This document shows, piece after piece, positions 47,597 through 57,328 of a stretch of DNA of 64,000 bases. Positions within the stretch are counted from its first letter, which is position 1. Each line of letters begins with the position of its first letter. The notes beneath the pieces are model-generated. The model was given only the letters and a program-made list of their open reading frames with translations. It did not search any database and was not told where the DNA came from. The translations under genes were made by a program, and so were the position numbers. Origin of the DNA: Hoeflea sp. (GTDB taxonomy: Bacteria > Pseudomonadota > Alphaproteobacteria > Rhizobiales > Rhizobiaceae); the NCBI RefSeq assembly GCF_002733955.1, contig NZ_NVXQ01000004.1, forward strand, positions 124,001 through 188,000. Reading direction: 5' to 3'.

Positions 47597-50500
47597 CGCC
47601 ATCACCTCCTTCGGCATCGACGGCGGTCTGCCATTCGGCGACACGCGCCAGATGGTCATATTCGCCGCCGAAATCGCGTGCACTGCGCGGAATGGCGCGC
47701 GACAGGAACCCGCGCTTGCCCGAGCGCAGCAGCGCGACCAGCCGGCTGAACTCCTCGACCGCCTTGTCGGCCAGATCCTGCGGCGCCAGGAATTCGTCGC
47801 GGCCGGGCTTGTCGGGATCGGTGTCGATGCGCTCGGCGAATGGCTCCCGGCCGGTCAGGCGGAGATAAAGCAGGCTCGAAACCGGCATCCTGCCGAGCCC
47901 GGAGAAGCCGCCATTGAGCAGCGCATAGGCTTCGAGCGCCAGCTGCGGATCAAGCAGGATCCGCGCTTCCTTGCGCGAGGGCGTGCCGCCGGTCTTGTAA
48001 TCGATGATCCAGACGGTTCCATCCTGGCGCAGGTCCAGCCGGTCAGCCATGCCGGTAAGCTTGAGCCCGCCCAGCGGCAGCTCCAGGCTGGCGCGGGTCT
48101 CGACGAGGGATTGCGCCAGACCGGGGGCATGGTCGTGCTCCCAGGCAGCAATGGCTTCGGCAGCCTTGTTAAAGCGCATGCGCCAGACCAGTGCGGTGGC
48201 ATCCGGCAGACCGGCGGTCTCGAAACGCCTTGTGGCGATGGCGCGCAGGGTTTCGAGCGTCCGGGCAGCCGGATCATGCTCGGCAACGAATTCCTCGAGG
48301 ATCTCGTGGTAGAGCGTGCCGCGTTCGCGCGGACCGGGATCGGCGAGAAACGGCTCGAGCGGATCAAGGCCGAGAATGCGCCGGGCGTAGATGGCATAGG
48401 GGTCGCGGCGCAGTTTGCCGACTTCGGAAAACGAGTAGCTGCCAGGCTGAAGATGCTCCGGCGGGCGCGGTTCGGGCCGGGGCGATGACGGGGCAGACGG
48501 CCCCTGATCAAGCGTGCGGGCATGGGACAGCAAGGCTTCGCCGCGGGCCCGGAGCATGGCAGCTGGTTCCGGCCCGATGACGGCCAGGAGCCGTTGCAGC
48601 CAGCGGGAGGCAACGGTGGGCGCCTTGCCGGAGCGGAAAGAGCGCGACAGCACCAGTTCGGGCGCACCCATCGCCATCTGGAAGTCGTGCGCCGCCTGAC
48701 CGATGCGGCGTTCAGGCGGCTCAAGTCCGATGGCCGCCTTCATCGAGCGCGACAGGAACGGATCTTCCTGGCCGGCCTGCGGCCAGACGCCTTCATTAAG
48801 CGCGCCCATCAGCAGGGTGTCGACATGCTGCAGCCGGGCCTCGAGCGCGCCCCAGATGAAGGCGCGGGGATGACCGCCGGCGCGCGGCTTGACCATGCGG
48901 CCAGACATCAGTGCATCGAGCGCACCCAGCCACTCGGACCCGGTCATCGATAGCATCGCGCCACTGTCGCGGGTTTCGAGCAGAACCGCTGCGAGATCCG
49001 CCCCGGCCTCGTCGCCCCACAGATCATCCAGCGCGCCGGTGTCATCGACGCAAATGCGTTCGAGCGCGTCTGCGGTCAAGGCGGCGAGCCGGCCGATCGG
49101 GATCTGGTTGGTGACACCGGGGCCGTCTTTTTCGACCAGCACTGAGGTCAGCGGTGACAGGGCGTCTGCGGCGCGGGCGGCAAAATCACGTGCCTGCTCC
49201 GCCTGCTCGTCGCTGATGCGTTTCAGCCAACCGCCGGCATGGCGGTCGTGCCGCCCGGCCTCGCGGCTGGTCACCAGAGCTTCGAGGTCTTCAATGTCGG
49301 CAGCGCCACTGCCGCCGCGCAATGCAATCCGCTCGACAAAGCCGGCCCGGGCCCGGGCCGCGAACTGGCTCAGCCCGAAGCGCGCCAGCGGATGCTTGAT
49401 CAGGGCGGCGATGGCCACCGGATCTCCGGGTGCGAAGGCCACGTGAACGGCGAGCCGCGCCAGTCCGCCCTGCAGGCTGGAGGTGAGAGGCGTACCGCCC
49501 GAATCATTGGCTTCGATGCCGTAGCGCGCCAGTACGGTGACGACGCGGCGGGCGAGATTGCGGTCGGGCGTGACCAGCGCCGCCTTAGGCTCGGCAATGC
49601 CCGGGCGCGGCTCAAGCGCGCGGCGCATGGCTGCGGCAAGGGCTGCGGCTTCCTCGCGCTCATTGGCGGCCTCGATCAGGCTGACGCTCTCAAATCCCGC
49701 TCCGACCACCGATGCATCGGGCAGAAAGCCGGCCTCGCCCCAGGCTTCCGTTGCCATGGCCGGCAGCAAGGCCTGGGAGACGAGGGTCCGGCGGGTTGAA
49801 AGCTCAGGCCCAGGGCGGCCAATCTCGGGGATCTCAGCCAGCCGGTCGACGCCAAGGCCGCAGGTCTCAAGCAATTTGAGAAGACCATATTGCGGGTGAC
49901 TGCGGATGGCGACATCGACCAGATTGCGGCCATCGGGCGATTGCCGGGTCATCGCCGCTTCCGCCAGCCCCTGCCAATGCCTTGGCTGCATCGCGTGATC
50001 CAGCCCCGGCAGCACCACCGCCCCGTGCGGCAATTGCGCCACCGTGGCAATCAGCCGGGCCGTGGAAGGCCTCGTACCGGTCGATCCGGCGACAATCACC
50101 GGGCGGTCGGCGGGCGACGCGGCCAGGCTGCGGGTGAAGACGTCGAGCATCGCATTGTGATGCCGGGCCGGGCTGGAACGGTGAATTTCCGTGAGCAGCG
50201 AGGGCCAGAACTCGCGCGCGATCTTGAGAAACTCGGCCGTCAGCTGCCACCATTGCTGGAGATCGGCATCGGCAACCGTATCCAGCCCGGCAAAATCGCA
50301 TTCCTCGGTTTCCACCGCCTGGATCAGATCGGACAGGGCACGGCCAAGCCAGATGGCATCGGCCGGGTTGGCGGGTGCAACCAGGGGCACGCCGCCGAGG
50401 TGATCCTTGACCGCCTGCGGCAAGGTCTGCTTCCAGGCCAGCACCAGATCGGCCAGGCGCAAGGTGGCGGCGGTTTGCGGAATAGGCGGATCGAGCGCCA

Positions 50501-50795
50501 GGGTTTCCGGATCGGCGGAATCGAAAAACCCGGCATCGTCGTCGGTTTCGCCCAGGGGACGGATGGACGGCAGGATCGCCGACCCCTTGCCGATCAGATC
50601 GGTCAGTTCGGAGCGCAGCACCCGCGCGGCGCGGCGAGTGGGTACGAACACGGTGGCGCCGGCGAGAGACAGCGGGTTGTCAGGTGAATAGGCCAATCCC
50701 GGCAACAGCCCGCCGTCGATGATCCCGTCCGCGAGCGTGGCAAGAAAATCCACCCCGGGCGGAATCGTGACGATACGGGGCGTGGCCGGCTTCAC
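47589..50795 (-). CDS. addB: Double-strand break repair protein AddB
   Basis: Subunit of about 1068 residues with an inactive helicase-like N-terminal part, as in alphaproteobacterial AddB, and a C-terminal nuclease domain with VWIIDYKTGGTPSRKEA. The usual iron-sulfur cysteines of Bacillus AddB are not evident. The start is set at GTG 50795, which overlaps the stop of the nucleotidyltransferase gene as GTGA; an N-terminal extension to 50873 has no family sequence. It overlaps addA by eight bases. Confidence 0.92.
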   Translation of the reverse strand: MKPATPRIVTIPPGVDFLATLADGIIDGGLLPGLAYSPDNPLSLAGATVFVPTRRAARVLRSELTDLIGKGSAILPSIRPLGETDDDAGFFDSADPETLALDPPIPQTAATLRLADLVLAWKQTLPQAVKDHLGGVPLVAPANPADAIWLGRALSDLIQAVETEECDFAGLDTVADADLQQWWQLTAEFLKIAREFWPSLLTEIHRSSPARHHNAMLDVFTRSLAASPADRPVIVAGSTGTRPSTARLIATVAQLPHGAVVLPGLDHAMQPRHWQGLAEAAMTRQSPDGRNLVDVAIRSHPQYGLLKLLETCGLGVDRLAEIPEIGRPGPELSTRRTLVSQALLPAMATEAWGEAGFLPDASVVGAGFESVSLIEAANEREEAAALAAAMRRALEPRPGIAEPKAALVTPDRNLARRVVTVLARYGIEANDSGGTPLTSSLQGGLARLAVHVAFAPGDPVAIAALIKHPLARFGLSQFAARARAGFVERIALRGGSGAADIEDLEALVTSREAGRHDRHAGGWLKRISDEQAEQARDFAARAADALSPLTSVLVEKDGPGVTNQIPIGRLAALTADALERICVDDTGALDDLWGDEAGADLAAVLLETRDSGAMLSMTGSEWLGALDALMSGRMVKPRAGGHPRAFIWGALEARLQHVDTLLMGALNEGVWPQAGQEDPFLSRSMKAAIGLEPPERRIGQAAHDFQMAMGAPELVLSRSFRSGKAPTVASRWLQRLLAVIGPEPAAMLRARGEALLSHARTLDQGPSAPSSPRPEPRPPEHLQPGSYSFSEVGKLRRDPYAIYARRILGLDPLEPFLADPGPRERGTLYHEILEEFVAEHDPAARTLETLRAIATRRFETAGLPDATALVWRMRFNKAAEAIAAWEHDHAPGLAQSLVETRASLELPLGGLKLTGMADRLDLRQDGTVWIIDYKTGGTPSRKEARILLDPQLALEAYALLNGGFSGLGRMPVSSLLYLRLTGREPFAERIDTDPDKPGRDEFLAPQDLADKAVEEFSRLVALLRSGKRGFLSRAIPRSARDFGGEYDHLARVAEWQTAVDAEGGDGDD

Positions 50796-51526
50796 TGGAC
50801 CGGTTCGCCGAGATAGCCGGCGCGGGCCGCTTCGGCCTCGCCGATGGCTTCGGGGGTTCCGACGGTGAGCCAATGGCCCCGCATCGGCATGCCAAACAGC
50901 CGGCCCTGGCTTTCAGCTGTATCGAAACAGCGGTTGAGAGAAAATTTCGGCTCCGTAATGGCTTGGAAAATGCGTGGATGCAGCACAATCACACCGGCAT
51001 AGATCACCGGATCGCCCTCGCCCTTGAAACGTGCCAGCCGGCCATCCCCACTGAGAATGAAATCACCGGCGCCGGTATGGCCGGTGGCCTGGTCGAGGCG
51101 GGCGGTCATCAGCAGGATGTCCATTGATTCGGGATCGAAACGATCTCTCATCCGGGTCAGGTTGTCGGTCCCGCTGCCCGGCTCCTCGAGCCAGAACGTA
51201 TCGGCATTGAGCACCAGAAACGGTTCAGGCCCGAGCAGGGGCAAGGCCTTGACGATGCCGCCACCTGAATCGAGCAATTGAGCGGTTTCGTCGGAAATCT
51301 CGATTGTCATGCCGGCCTGCTTTGACAGCCAGTCTATCAGCAGCGGCGCAAGATAGTGCACATTGACGACAGCACGGCGCACCCCGGCACGGGTCAGCGC
51401 TTCAAGGCCATAGGCGATCAGCGGCTTGCCTGCCACTTCGACCAGCGGCTTGGGCAGCGTCTCGGTGATCGGGCGCATACGGGTGCCAAGCCCCGCGGCA
51501 AGGATCATGGCGGTATCGATGGTCAT
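50792..51526 (-). CDS. murU: Nucleotidyltransferase, MurU-like (MurNAc-1-phosphate uridylyltransferase)
   Basis: Nucleotidyltransferase of 244 residues. The N-terminal signature is MILAAGLGTRMRPIT followed by PKPLVEVAGKPLI, and the metal-binding Asp is in LVLNADTFW. Together with the sugar kinase domain encoded just upstream it matches the AmgK-MurU route of Pseudomonas and Caulobacter, which rebuilds UDP-MurNAc from recycled cell wall. The specificity is inferred from this pairing; a mannose-1-phosphate enzyme is the alternative. Confidence 0.82.
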   Translation of the reverse strand: MTIDTAMILAAGLGTRMRPITETLPKPLVEVAGKPLIAYGLEALTRAGVRRAVVNVHYLAPLLIDWLSKQAGMTIEISDETAQLLDSGGGIVKALPLLGPEPFLVLNADTFWLEEPGSGTDNLTRMRDRFDPESMDILLMTARLDQATGHTGAGDFILSGDGRLARFKGEGDPVIYAGVIVLHPRIFQAITEPKFSLNRCFDTAESQGRLFGMPMRGHWLTVGTPEAIGEAEAARAGYLGEPVQ

Positions 51527-51543
51527 CAGCTGGCCGGTCCGGT

Positions 51544-53052
51544 TTATGATTCGGTTTCGCCGATACCAGCCTTTGCGAACCAGTTACGCAAGGGTTGCAG
51601 CACCGGATGCTGCAGAGAAGCCGCAATATAGGCCTCGATTCGCGGCAGATGCCGCAAATAGCCGGGTTTTCCATCGCGCTGCTTGAGCCGGACGAAGATC
51701 CCGAGGATCTTGGCGGCCCGCTGGGCCGCCAAGATGGCATAGGCCCGGCGGAATGCAGCCTCGTCAAAGAGCGGATCATCGGCGCGGCGCGCCGCCACGT
51801 AGCGGTTCAGCAGCTGATCGGCGAGTTCCTGATCCACCGTCACCCGTGCATCCTGACACAGGGAGGCAACATCGTAGGCGGACGGGCCGATCATCGCGTC
51901 CTGAAAGTCGATGATGCCGAGCCGGTCCAGCCCGGTTCTGTCATCGCGCCAGATCAGGTTTGGCGAATGATAGTCGCGCAGCACGAGCGCTTTTTCTGCA
52001 TTCTGCAGCTCGGCAAAGAGCGCGCGCCACAGCGCGATATAATCCTGCCGTTCCGCATCGGGCACGGCTGTGCCGCGCTTGAAGGGCAGGTACCAGTCGG
52101 TCAGAAGTTCCACTTCGATCTGCATGGCTCGGGGATCGTAAGCCGGCACATGATGCAGCCCGCCGCCGACCGGCAGCGCATCGGGAAGCGGTTTGCCATG
52201 CAGCGCGGCCAGGCAGTCGATCGCGACTTTGTACCGGTCCGGATCCGGTTTGCCGTCTTCATCAAGAATGCCATCGGCGCCAAGGTTTTCGATCAGCAGA
52301 AAGCCCTGATCAAGATCTTCGGCATGGATTTCAGGGGCAGCGAAGCCTTGCGCGCGCAGCCAGCGGGCAATGGCGACGAAGGGAACGACATCCTCGGCGA
52401 GATGGGCAATCCGGGAATAGGGCAAGCCATCGCGGACCGGCGGACCATCAGGCTGGCGCGCCGCGTTCATCAGAATCAGCGGCTGCCCACCTTCAGGGCG
52501 GATGGTCTCGTAGGTCCGGGTCGAGGCATCGCCCTGCAAGTGACGCCGGATCACCGGCGTGGAAAACTGCTGTTCGAGGAAAGCACGGGCGGCGCGGGAG
52601 CGCTTAAGCCGGGCGAGGAAGGCTTGCGGCGCCGAGATGCACACGGTGCGGCTTTCGCCGGTCCCTTCGAACCGCAGCATCACCCGGTCGTTGGGCAGCA
52701 GATCCAAAGCCTTTTCCGGCCATTCGATCAGGGCCACGCCTTCGGCCAGCGCGTCATCAAGACCCAGCTCATCGAGCTCTTCGGGCGAGCCGATGCGGTA
52801 GAGATCCATATGGGCGACGGGAAGCCTGAGATCATAGCTCTGCACCAGCGTGAAGGTGGGGCTCGGCGCCTCCAGCTCCGGATCGTCCGCCATGGCGCGG
52901 ATCAGGGCCCGCGCGAAGGTCGATTTGCCGGCGCCGAGATCACCCGACAGGCAGAGGCAATCGCCGGGTTTGAGTGCCAGCGAGACATCTTCGGCGAACA
53001 GGCCGGTCGCTGCCAGATCGGCCAGTTCCACGCGCATGGGGGCCGTGGTCAC
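51544..53052 (-). CDS. tsaE: TsaE / aminoglycoside phosphotransferase-like kinase fusion
   Basis: Fusion of 502 residues. Residues about 1-150 are TsaE, the ATPase for the tRNA t6A modification, with GDLGAGKSTFARALI and the segment VAHMDLYRI. The rest is an APH-type kinase (LRDYHSPNLIW, then IIDFQDAMIGPSAYDVASL) resembling AmgK, the MurNAc/GlcNAc anomeric kinase. The fusion is widespread in Rhizobiales annotation. The start is GTG 53052 or ATG 53037; neither has a strong ribosome site. It lies six bases after divL and 17 before the MurU-like gene, all on one strand. Confidence 0.88.
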   Translation of the reverse strand: MTTAPMRVELADLAATGLFAEDVSLALKPGDCLCLSGDLGAGKSTFARALIRAMADDPELEAPSPTFTLVQSYDLRLPVAHMDLYRIGSPEELDELGLDDALAEGVALIEWPEKALDLLPNDRVMLRFEGTGESRTVCISAPQAFLARLKRSRAARAFLEQQFSTPVIRRHLQGDASTRTYETIRPEGGQPLILMNAARQPDGPPVRDGLPYSRIAHLAEDVVPFVAIARWLRAQGFAAPEIHAEDLDQGFLLIENLGADGILDEDGKPDPDRYKVAIDCLAALHGKPLPDALPVGGGLHHVPAYDPRAMQIEVELLTDWYLPFKRGTAVPDAERQDYIALWRALFAELQNAEKALVLRDYHSPNLIWRDDRTGLDRLGIIDFQDAMIGPSAYDVASLCQDARVTVDQELADQLLNRYVAARRADDPLFDEAAFRRAYAILAAQRAAKILGIFVRLKQRDGKPGYLRHLPRIEAYIAASLQHPVLQPLRNWFAKAGIGETES

Positions 53053-53058
53053 CTTGTG

Positions 53059-55602
53059 TCACTCGGCCGCATCGCGGGTCAGCGGGCGCAGCTCGGGAAA
53101 TCGGCAGATAATGGTCGCGCCGCCCTCCTCGCCACTTTCGATGGAGACCGAGCCATTGTGCAGGCCGACAAAGCTCTGCACGATGGAAAGCCCCAGTCCG
53201 GCGCCGCGGCGGCGGCCCGACTGGCCGCTGGTCTCGAAGCGGGCGAAGACATCCTTGCGCGCGTTTTCGGGAATGCCCGGGCCGGAATCGGTAACGGAGA
53301 AGCAGACCGCGTCCTCGTCCCGGGTGCAGCGCAAACGCACCACGGACCCGTCGGGGGCAAAATTTGCGGCATTCATCAACAGCTTGAACAGGATCTGCTT
53401 GAGCCGCTGGTGATCACCGGTCATCTCGGCCGGCGCGTTCGCCGTGTCGATCTTGAGCGACAGCCCGTTCTCTTTCAGCCGGTCGGCGATCTGCTCACCG
53501 GCCTCGGCAAAGAGCTGCTCGATGTTCACCACGCCCGATTCGATGCGCATGATGCCGGCGTCGACGGTGGCGAGATCGAGAATGTCGTTGACGATGGTCA
53601 GAAGCACCGAGGACGAGGTGGCGATATGATCGAGATATTCGGACTGGCGTTCGTTCAGCTCGCCGATACCGGGGGTCTGCAGCAGTTCGGTGAAGCCGAT
53701 GATGTTGGTCAGCGGCGAGCGCAGCTCGTAGGAAACATGCTGGACGAAATCGTTCTTCAGCGCATCGGCCTTGCGCAGCGCCTCGTTCTTCTCGGTCAGC
53801 ATGCGTTCGGCGCCGACACTGTCGGTGACATTGACGAAGGCGATCATGGTCTGGCCGTTGGGCAAGGGCACGATGGCGTAATCCAGAATGAGCCCGGTGA
53901 CGAGCTCGATGCGGCCTTCCTGGGTGCGGCGCTCGTCTTCGAAACCGGTTATTGCGCCGGCAAACAGTTTCCAGCCATCAGCCTCGCGATAGGAGGGCTC
54001 GCAGGCTTCGGCGATGTGCTTGATATGGGTGCCGGGCTTGACCTGCTGCTCGGTCAGGCCCCAGAGCGCACGGAAAGACGGGTTCGACAGGCGGATCTTG
54101 CCGTCGGGTCCGAACACGCCAACGCCTTCGGCGAGATGATCGATGGTTTCGCCCTGGGCCTGGAGCAGCGTGTTGTAGCGGGTTTCCAGATCGACCTTTT
54201 CGGTCAGGTTCTCGAACACCCAGGTGACGCCGCCCTGCGGGTGGGCATTGGCGAAGACATTGAGGGTCTGGCCATCCGGGAGATGCCAAAGATGCGGCGT
54301 CGCCTCGACCGAGCGGTAGACCGAGAGCATCTGCTCTTTCCAGTCGCGCCAGGCATGGGGCTCGGGCAGTTTTCCGTCGGCGCGCAGCCGCTCGAGAAAT
54401 TCGCCATTGTCGGGCCGGCGCGACAGGAAGGGCGTGTCGAGCTCCCACAGGCGCTGGAACGCCTGGTTGTGAAACTGCAGCCGCTGATCGCGGTCGAAAA
54501 TCGCCACCGGTGTGGCCAGGTGATCCAGCGTCTCGGCATGGCTCTGGATTGTGCGCTTGAGCTCCTGGCGCAGGTCTTCCTCGATCGAGACATCCAGCGC
54601 CAGCCCTGCCGTTCCGGAAGGCGTCTTGGCATCGGCGACTTCGAGGAAGCGGCGGTGACCATGAATGACGGTCGAGACCTTGTCGAGAAACGGCCGTTCC
54701 GGGGTGGTCGTTGCGCGCACCCGCTCGCGCGTGGCCGTGCCCAGCAATTCCAGTCCACGGTTGAGCGTATCCTGACGGTCTTCGCCCTCGACGGCCCGGG
54801 TGTAGGCGTTGTTGACCCAGACCAGTTTCGAGTCCGGGCCGCGCAACCACACCGGCATGTCGATGATGTCGAGCAGGGCCTGGAGCGTGTCGAGAGAGGT
54901 GAGCAGCCGGTCGCGCTCCGTTGTGAGCTCGGCCAGTTCGGCGCGGACCCCGGAAAGGGTGACAAAGCGCACAAAGGCGCGGCCGCCGGAAACCCGGCCC
55001 TGGGCTTCGATGACATGGCCGCGGGCTGTCTCGACAATCATGTCAAAGCGTTCGGCATGGGCGCGGAGCCGGTCGATCGCCTCGTCGAGGCCGGCAGCAG
55101 AGCGCGGCTCGAGCCAGCGGCCGAAAGCCAGAAAATCGGCCGGGCTTTGCGGCGCGCCGGTTTCGGCGGAAAGCTGCCCCAGCACCTCGGCAGGCAAACC
55201 GACGCCGTCCCACACGACAATTCGCCGATCGCGGTCGACAATCAGCGCCTCATGACGCGAAATCCTGGCATTTGCGTCGGCCAGCGCGGCACGCAGTTGG
55301 ACATTTTCGAGGTCGATCTTGCCGCGTTCGCGAATCAGCCAGATGGCCGAGATCATGGCCGCCGAAATGGCGCCGATAACCATGGCGAAATTGATCACTT
55401 CAAAGGAGGATACGCCAGCGCCTGGCGACATGGTGTCGACCGAAGCCTGGGCCAGAGCGGGGAGTGCGGATGCGAGGTAACCACCGCTGAGCAGCGCTGT
55501 TCCGGTCAGTATCCGGCGCCGGAAGCGTTCCAGATGCCTGATCACAATCTGTGTGAGTCCCAGTCGCCCCGTAAGCCCAAGTGAATCCGTCTTCACCGGC
55601 AT
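53059..55602 (-). CDS. divL: DivL-type PAS histidine kinase with Tyr in place of the H-box His
   Basis: Membrane kinase of 847 residues. One or two N-terminal helices (about 30-52 and 70-90), several PAS domains (roughly 240-340, 355-465, 480-600), then a dimerisation domain and an ATPase domain with N-box LLMNAANFAP, DSGPGIP and GAGLGLSIV. The H-box reads VSYELRSPLTNIIGF: the phospho-acceptor His is Tyr625 (codon 53728-53730). This is the hallmark of DivL, the cell-fate regulator that controls CckA and thus CtrA in Caulobacter and Sinorhizobium. The start ATG 55602 has GAGGGGA upstream. Confidence 0.92.
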   Translation of the reverse strand: MPVKTDSLGLTGRLGLTQIVIRHLERFRRRILTGTALLSGGYLASALPALAQASVDTMSPGAGVSSFEVINFAMVIGAISAAMISAIWLIRERGKIDLENVQLRAALADANARISRHEALIVDRDRRIVVWDGVGLPAEVLGQLSAETGAPQSPADFLAFGRWLEPRSAAGLDEAIDRLRAHAERFDMIVETARGHVIEAQGRVSGGRAFVRFVTLSGVRAELAELTTERDRLLTSLDTLQALLDIIDMPVWLRGPDSKLVWVNNAYTRAVEGEDRQDTLNRGLELLGTATRERVRATTTPERPFLDKVSTVIHGHRRFLEVADAKTPSGTAGLALDVSIEEDLRQELKRTIQSHAETLDHLATPVAIFDRDQRLQFHNQAFQRLWELDTPFLSRRPDNGEFLERLRADGKLPEPHAWRDWKEQMLSVYRSVEATPHLWHLPDGQTLNVFANAHPQGGVTWVFENLTEKVDLETRYNTLLQAQGETIDHLAEGVGVFGPDGKIRLSNPSFRALWGLTEQQVKPGTHIKHIAEACEPSYREADGWKLFAGAITGFEDERRTQEGRIELVTGLILDYAIVPLPNGQTMIAFVNVTDSVGAERMLTEKNEALRKADALKNDFVQHVSYELRSPLTNIIGFTELLQTPGIGELNERQSEYLDHIATSSSVLLTIVNDILDLATVDAGIMRIESGVVNIEQLFAEAGEQIADRLKENGLSLKIDTANAPAEMTGDHQRLKQILFKLLMNAANFAPDGSVVRLRCTRDEDAVCFSVTDSGPGIPENARKDVFARFETSGQSGRRRGAGLGLSIVQSFVGLHNGSVSIESGEEGGATIICRFPELRPLTRDAAE

Positions 55603-55744
55603 GTCCCAGTCCCCTCGTGGTCTGTCTGACAAGACATCGCCAATCGTTTGGCCAATCCGTTTGCAGCGCCGCCACAACGTGAAAACGAATCATGAGCCAA
55701 AAACATACCTGTTTCGCGAATCACGGTGAAGGGGGACGCCGCGC

Positions 55745-55782
55745 AAAAAGAAACCGCGCCCTTTTTGTCAAGGACGCGGCTT
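55745..55782 (-). terminator. Terminator of ahcY
   Basis: Read on the minus strand, a GC-rich stem (arms at 55772-55782 and 55752-55761, one G-U pair) is followed by a T-rich run (the A-run 55745-55753 on the plus strand). It begins about 30 bases after the ahcY stop and precedes divL. Confidence 0.75.
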
Positions 55783-55810
55783 CAATATCTTGTGGGTATC
55801 GATTAGAAAA

Positions 55811-57208
55811 TCAGTACCTGTAGTGTTCCGGCTTGAACGGACCCTCGACAGTGACACCAATATAATCGGCCTGCTCTGTCTGGAGCTGGGTCAGCTTGGC
55901 GCCGATCTTGTCCAAATGCAGTCGAGCCACCTTTTCATCGAGGTGCTTGGGCAGGACGTAGACCTCGTTCTTGTACTCATCGCCCTTCATCCAGATTTCC
56001 ATCTGCGCCAGCACCTGGTTGGTGAAGGAGGCTGACATGACGAAGCTTGGATGGCCGGTTGCGTTGCCGAGGTTGAGCAGGCGGCCCTGGCTGAGCAGGA
56101 TCATGCGATTGCCGGACGGCATTTCGATCATGTCCACCTGGTCCTTGATGTTGGTCCACTTGTGGTTCTTCAGGGCAGCGACCTGAATTTCATTGTCGAA
56201 GTGGCCGATATTGCCGACGATGGCCATGTCCTTCATCTCGCGCATGTGCTCGAGGCGAATGACGTCCTTGTTGCCGGTGGTGGTGATGAAGATGTCGGCG
56301 GACTTCACCACGTCTTCAAGCAGGACCACTTCGAAACCGTCCATGGCCGCCTGAAGCGCACAGATCGGGTCGACTTCTGTGACCTTGACGCGGGCGCCGG
56401 CGCCGCGCAGCGACGCTGCCGAGCCCTTGCCGACATCGCCATAGCCGCAGACCACGGCGACCTTGCCGGCCATCATGGTGTCGGTGGCGCGGCGGATACC
56501 GTCGACCAGGCTTTCCTTGCAGCCATACTTGTTGTCGAATTTCGACTTGGTGACGGAATCATTGACGTTGAAGGCCGGGAACGGCAGCAGGCCCTTCTTC
56601 TGCAGATCATACAGACGGTGCACACCGGTGGTGGTTTCTTCGGAAACACCCTTGATGGCGTCGCGCGTCTTGGTGAACCAGCCCGGGCTTTCCTTCATGC
56701 GCTTCTTGATCTGGGCGAAGATGGCTTCTTCTTCTTCCGAAGTCGCCACTTCAATCAGATCGGTTTCACCGGCTTCAACGCGCGCGCCGAGCAGGACGTA
56801 AAGCGTGGCGTCGCCGCCATCATCAAGGATGAGGTTCGCGCCTTCCGGGAACTGGAACGAGCGATCAAGGTAATCCCAATGCTCAACAAGGCTCTGGCCC
56901 TTGACGGCAAACACCGGCACGCCGCTCTTGGCGATGGCTGCTGCCGCGTGATCCTGGGTCGAGAAGATGTTGCAGGATGCCCAGCGGACATCGGCGCCAA
57001 GTGCCGTCAGGGTCTCGATCAACACAGCGGTCTGAATGGTCATGTGCAGCGAGCCGACAATGCGCGCGCCCTTGAGCGGCTGTTCCGCGCCGTATTCCTC
57101 GCGCAGGGCCATCAGGCCCGGCATTTCGGTTTCGGCGATATCAAGCTCCTTGCGGCCGAAATCAGCCAGATCGATATTGGCGACGACATAATCCTGGTTG
57201 GCGGTCAT
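55811..57208 (-). CDS. ahcY: Adenosylhomocysteinase
   Basis: Cytosolic NAD-dependent enzyme of 465 residues that splits S-adenosylhomocysteine into adenosine and homocysteine, keeping methylation going. The NAD fold is [17 protein letters not shown], the active-site Lys/Asp region is [16 protein letters not shown], and the C-terminus ends PFKPEHYRY as is normal. The start ATG 57208 has GGAAAA upstream; an ATG four codons earlier is the alternative. A palindrome overlaps its likely promoter. Confidence 0.97.
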   Translation of the reverse strand: MTANQDYVVANIDLADFGRKELDIAETEMPGLMALREEYGAEQPLKGARIVGSLHMTIQTAVLIETLTALGADVRWASCNIFSTQDHAAAAIAKSGVPVFAVKGQSLVEHWDYLDRSFQFPEGANLILDDGGDATLYVLLGARVEAGETDLIEVATSEEEEAIFAQIKKRMKESPGWFTKTRDAIKGVSEETTTGVHRLYDLQKKGLLPFPAFNVNDSVTKSKFDNKYGCKESLVDGIRRATDTMMAGKVAVVCGYGDVGKGSAASLRGAGARVKVTEVDPICALQAAMDGFEVVLLEDVVKSADIFITTTGNKDVIRLEHMREMKDMAIVGNIGHFDNEIQVAALKNHKWTNIKDQVDMIEMPSGNRMILLSQGRLLNLGNATGHPSFVMSASFTNQVLAQMEIWMKGDEYKNEVYVLPKHLDEKVARLHLDKIGAKLTQLQTEQADYIGVTVEGPFKPEHYRY

Positions 57209-57298
57209 ATGATTTTCCAAAGGTTTCGAGATCCAGCCGGGACGGGCTGAATTGCATGGCCGCTGCCATAGCAGGAAACATCCTTGATGGCAATATGA

Positions 57299-57328
57299 TA
57301 TAAAGATGTCTTTATGTGGGAATGTCTA
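57299..57328 (-). promoter_or_regulatory. ahcY promoter with 16-bp palindrome, candidate SahR operator
   Basis: The palindrome ATAAAGATGTCTTTAT (57300-57315) has perfect 7-base arms around TG. On the minus strand a -35-like TAGACA (57328-57323) and a -10-like TTTATA (57304-57299) stand 18 bases apart, so the palindrome covers the spacer and -10. SahR, an ArsR-family repressor responding to S-adenosylhomocysteine, is known to control ahcY and methionine-cycle genes in many Proteobacteria through AT-rich palindromes; the match to its motif is from memory. Confidence 0.55.

Noticed and set aside
51595-55584. Open frame of 1329 codons on the plus strand across tsaE and divL
   Set aside because: Antisense of two well-recognised genes; long stop-free antisense frames are common at this GC content.
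53059-55602. Tyr625 as a sequencing error for His
   Set aside because: The surrounding VSYELRSPL pattern is the known DivL form, so the Tyr is expected.
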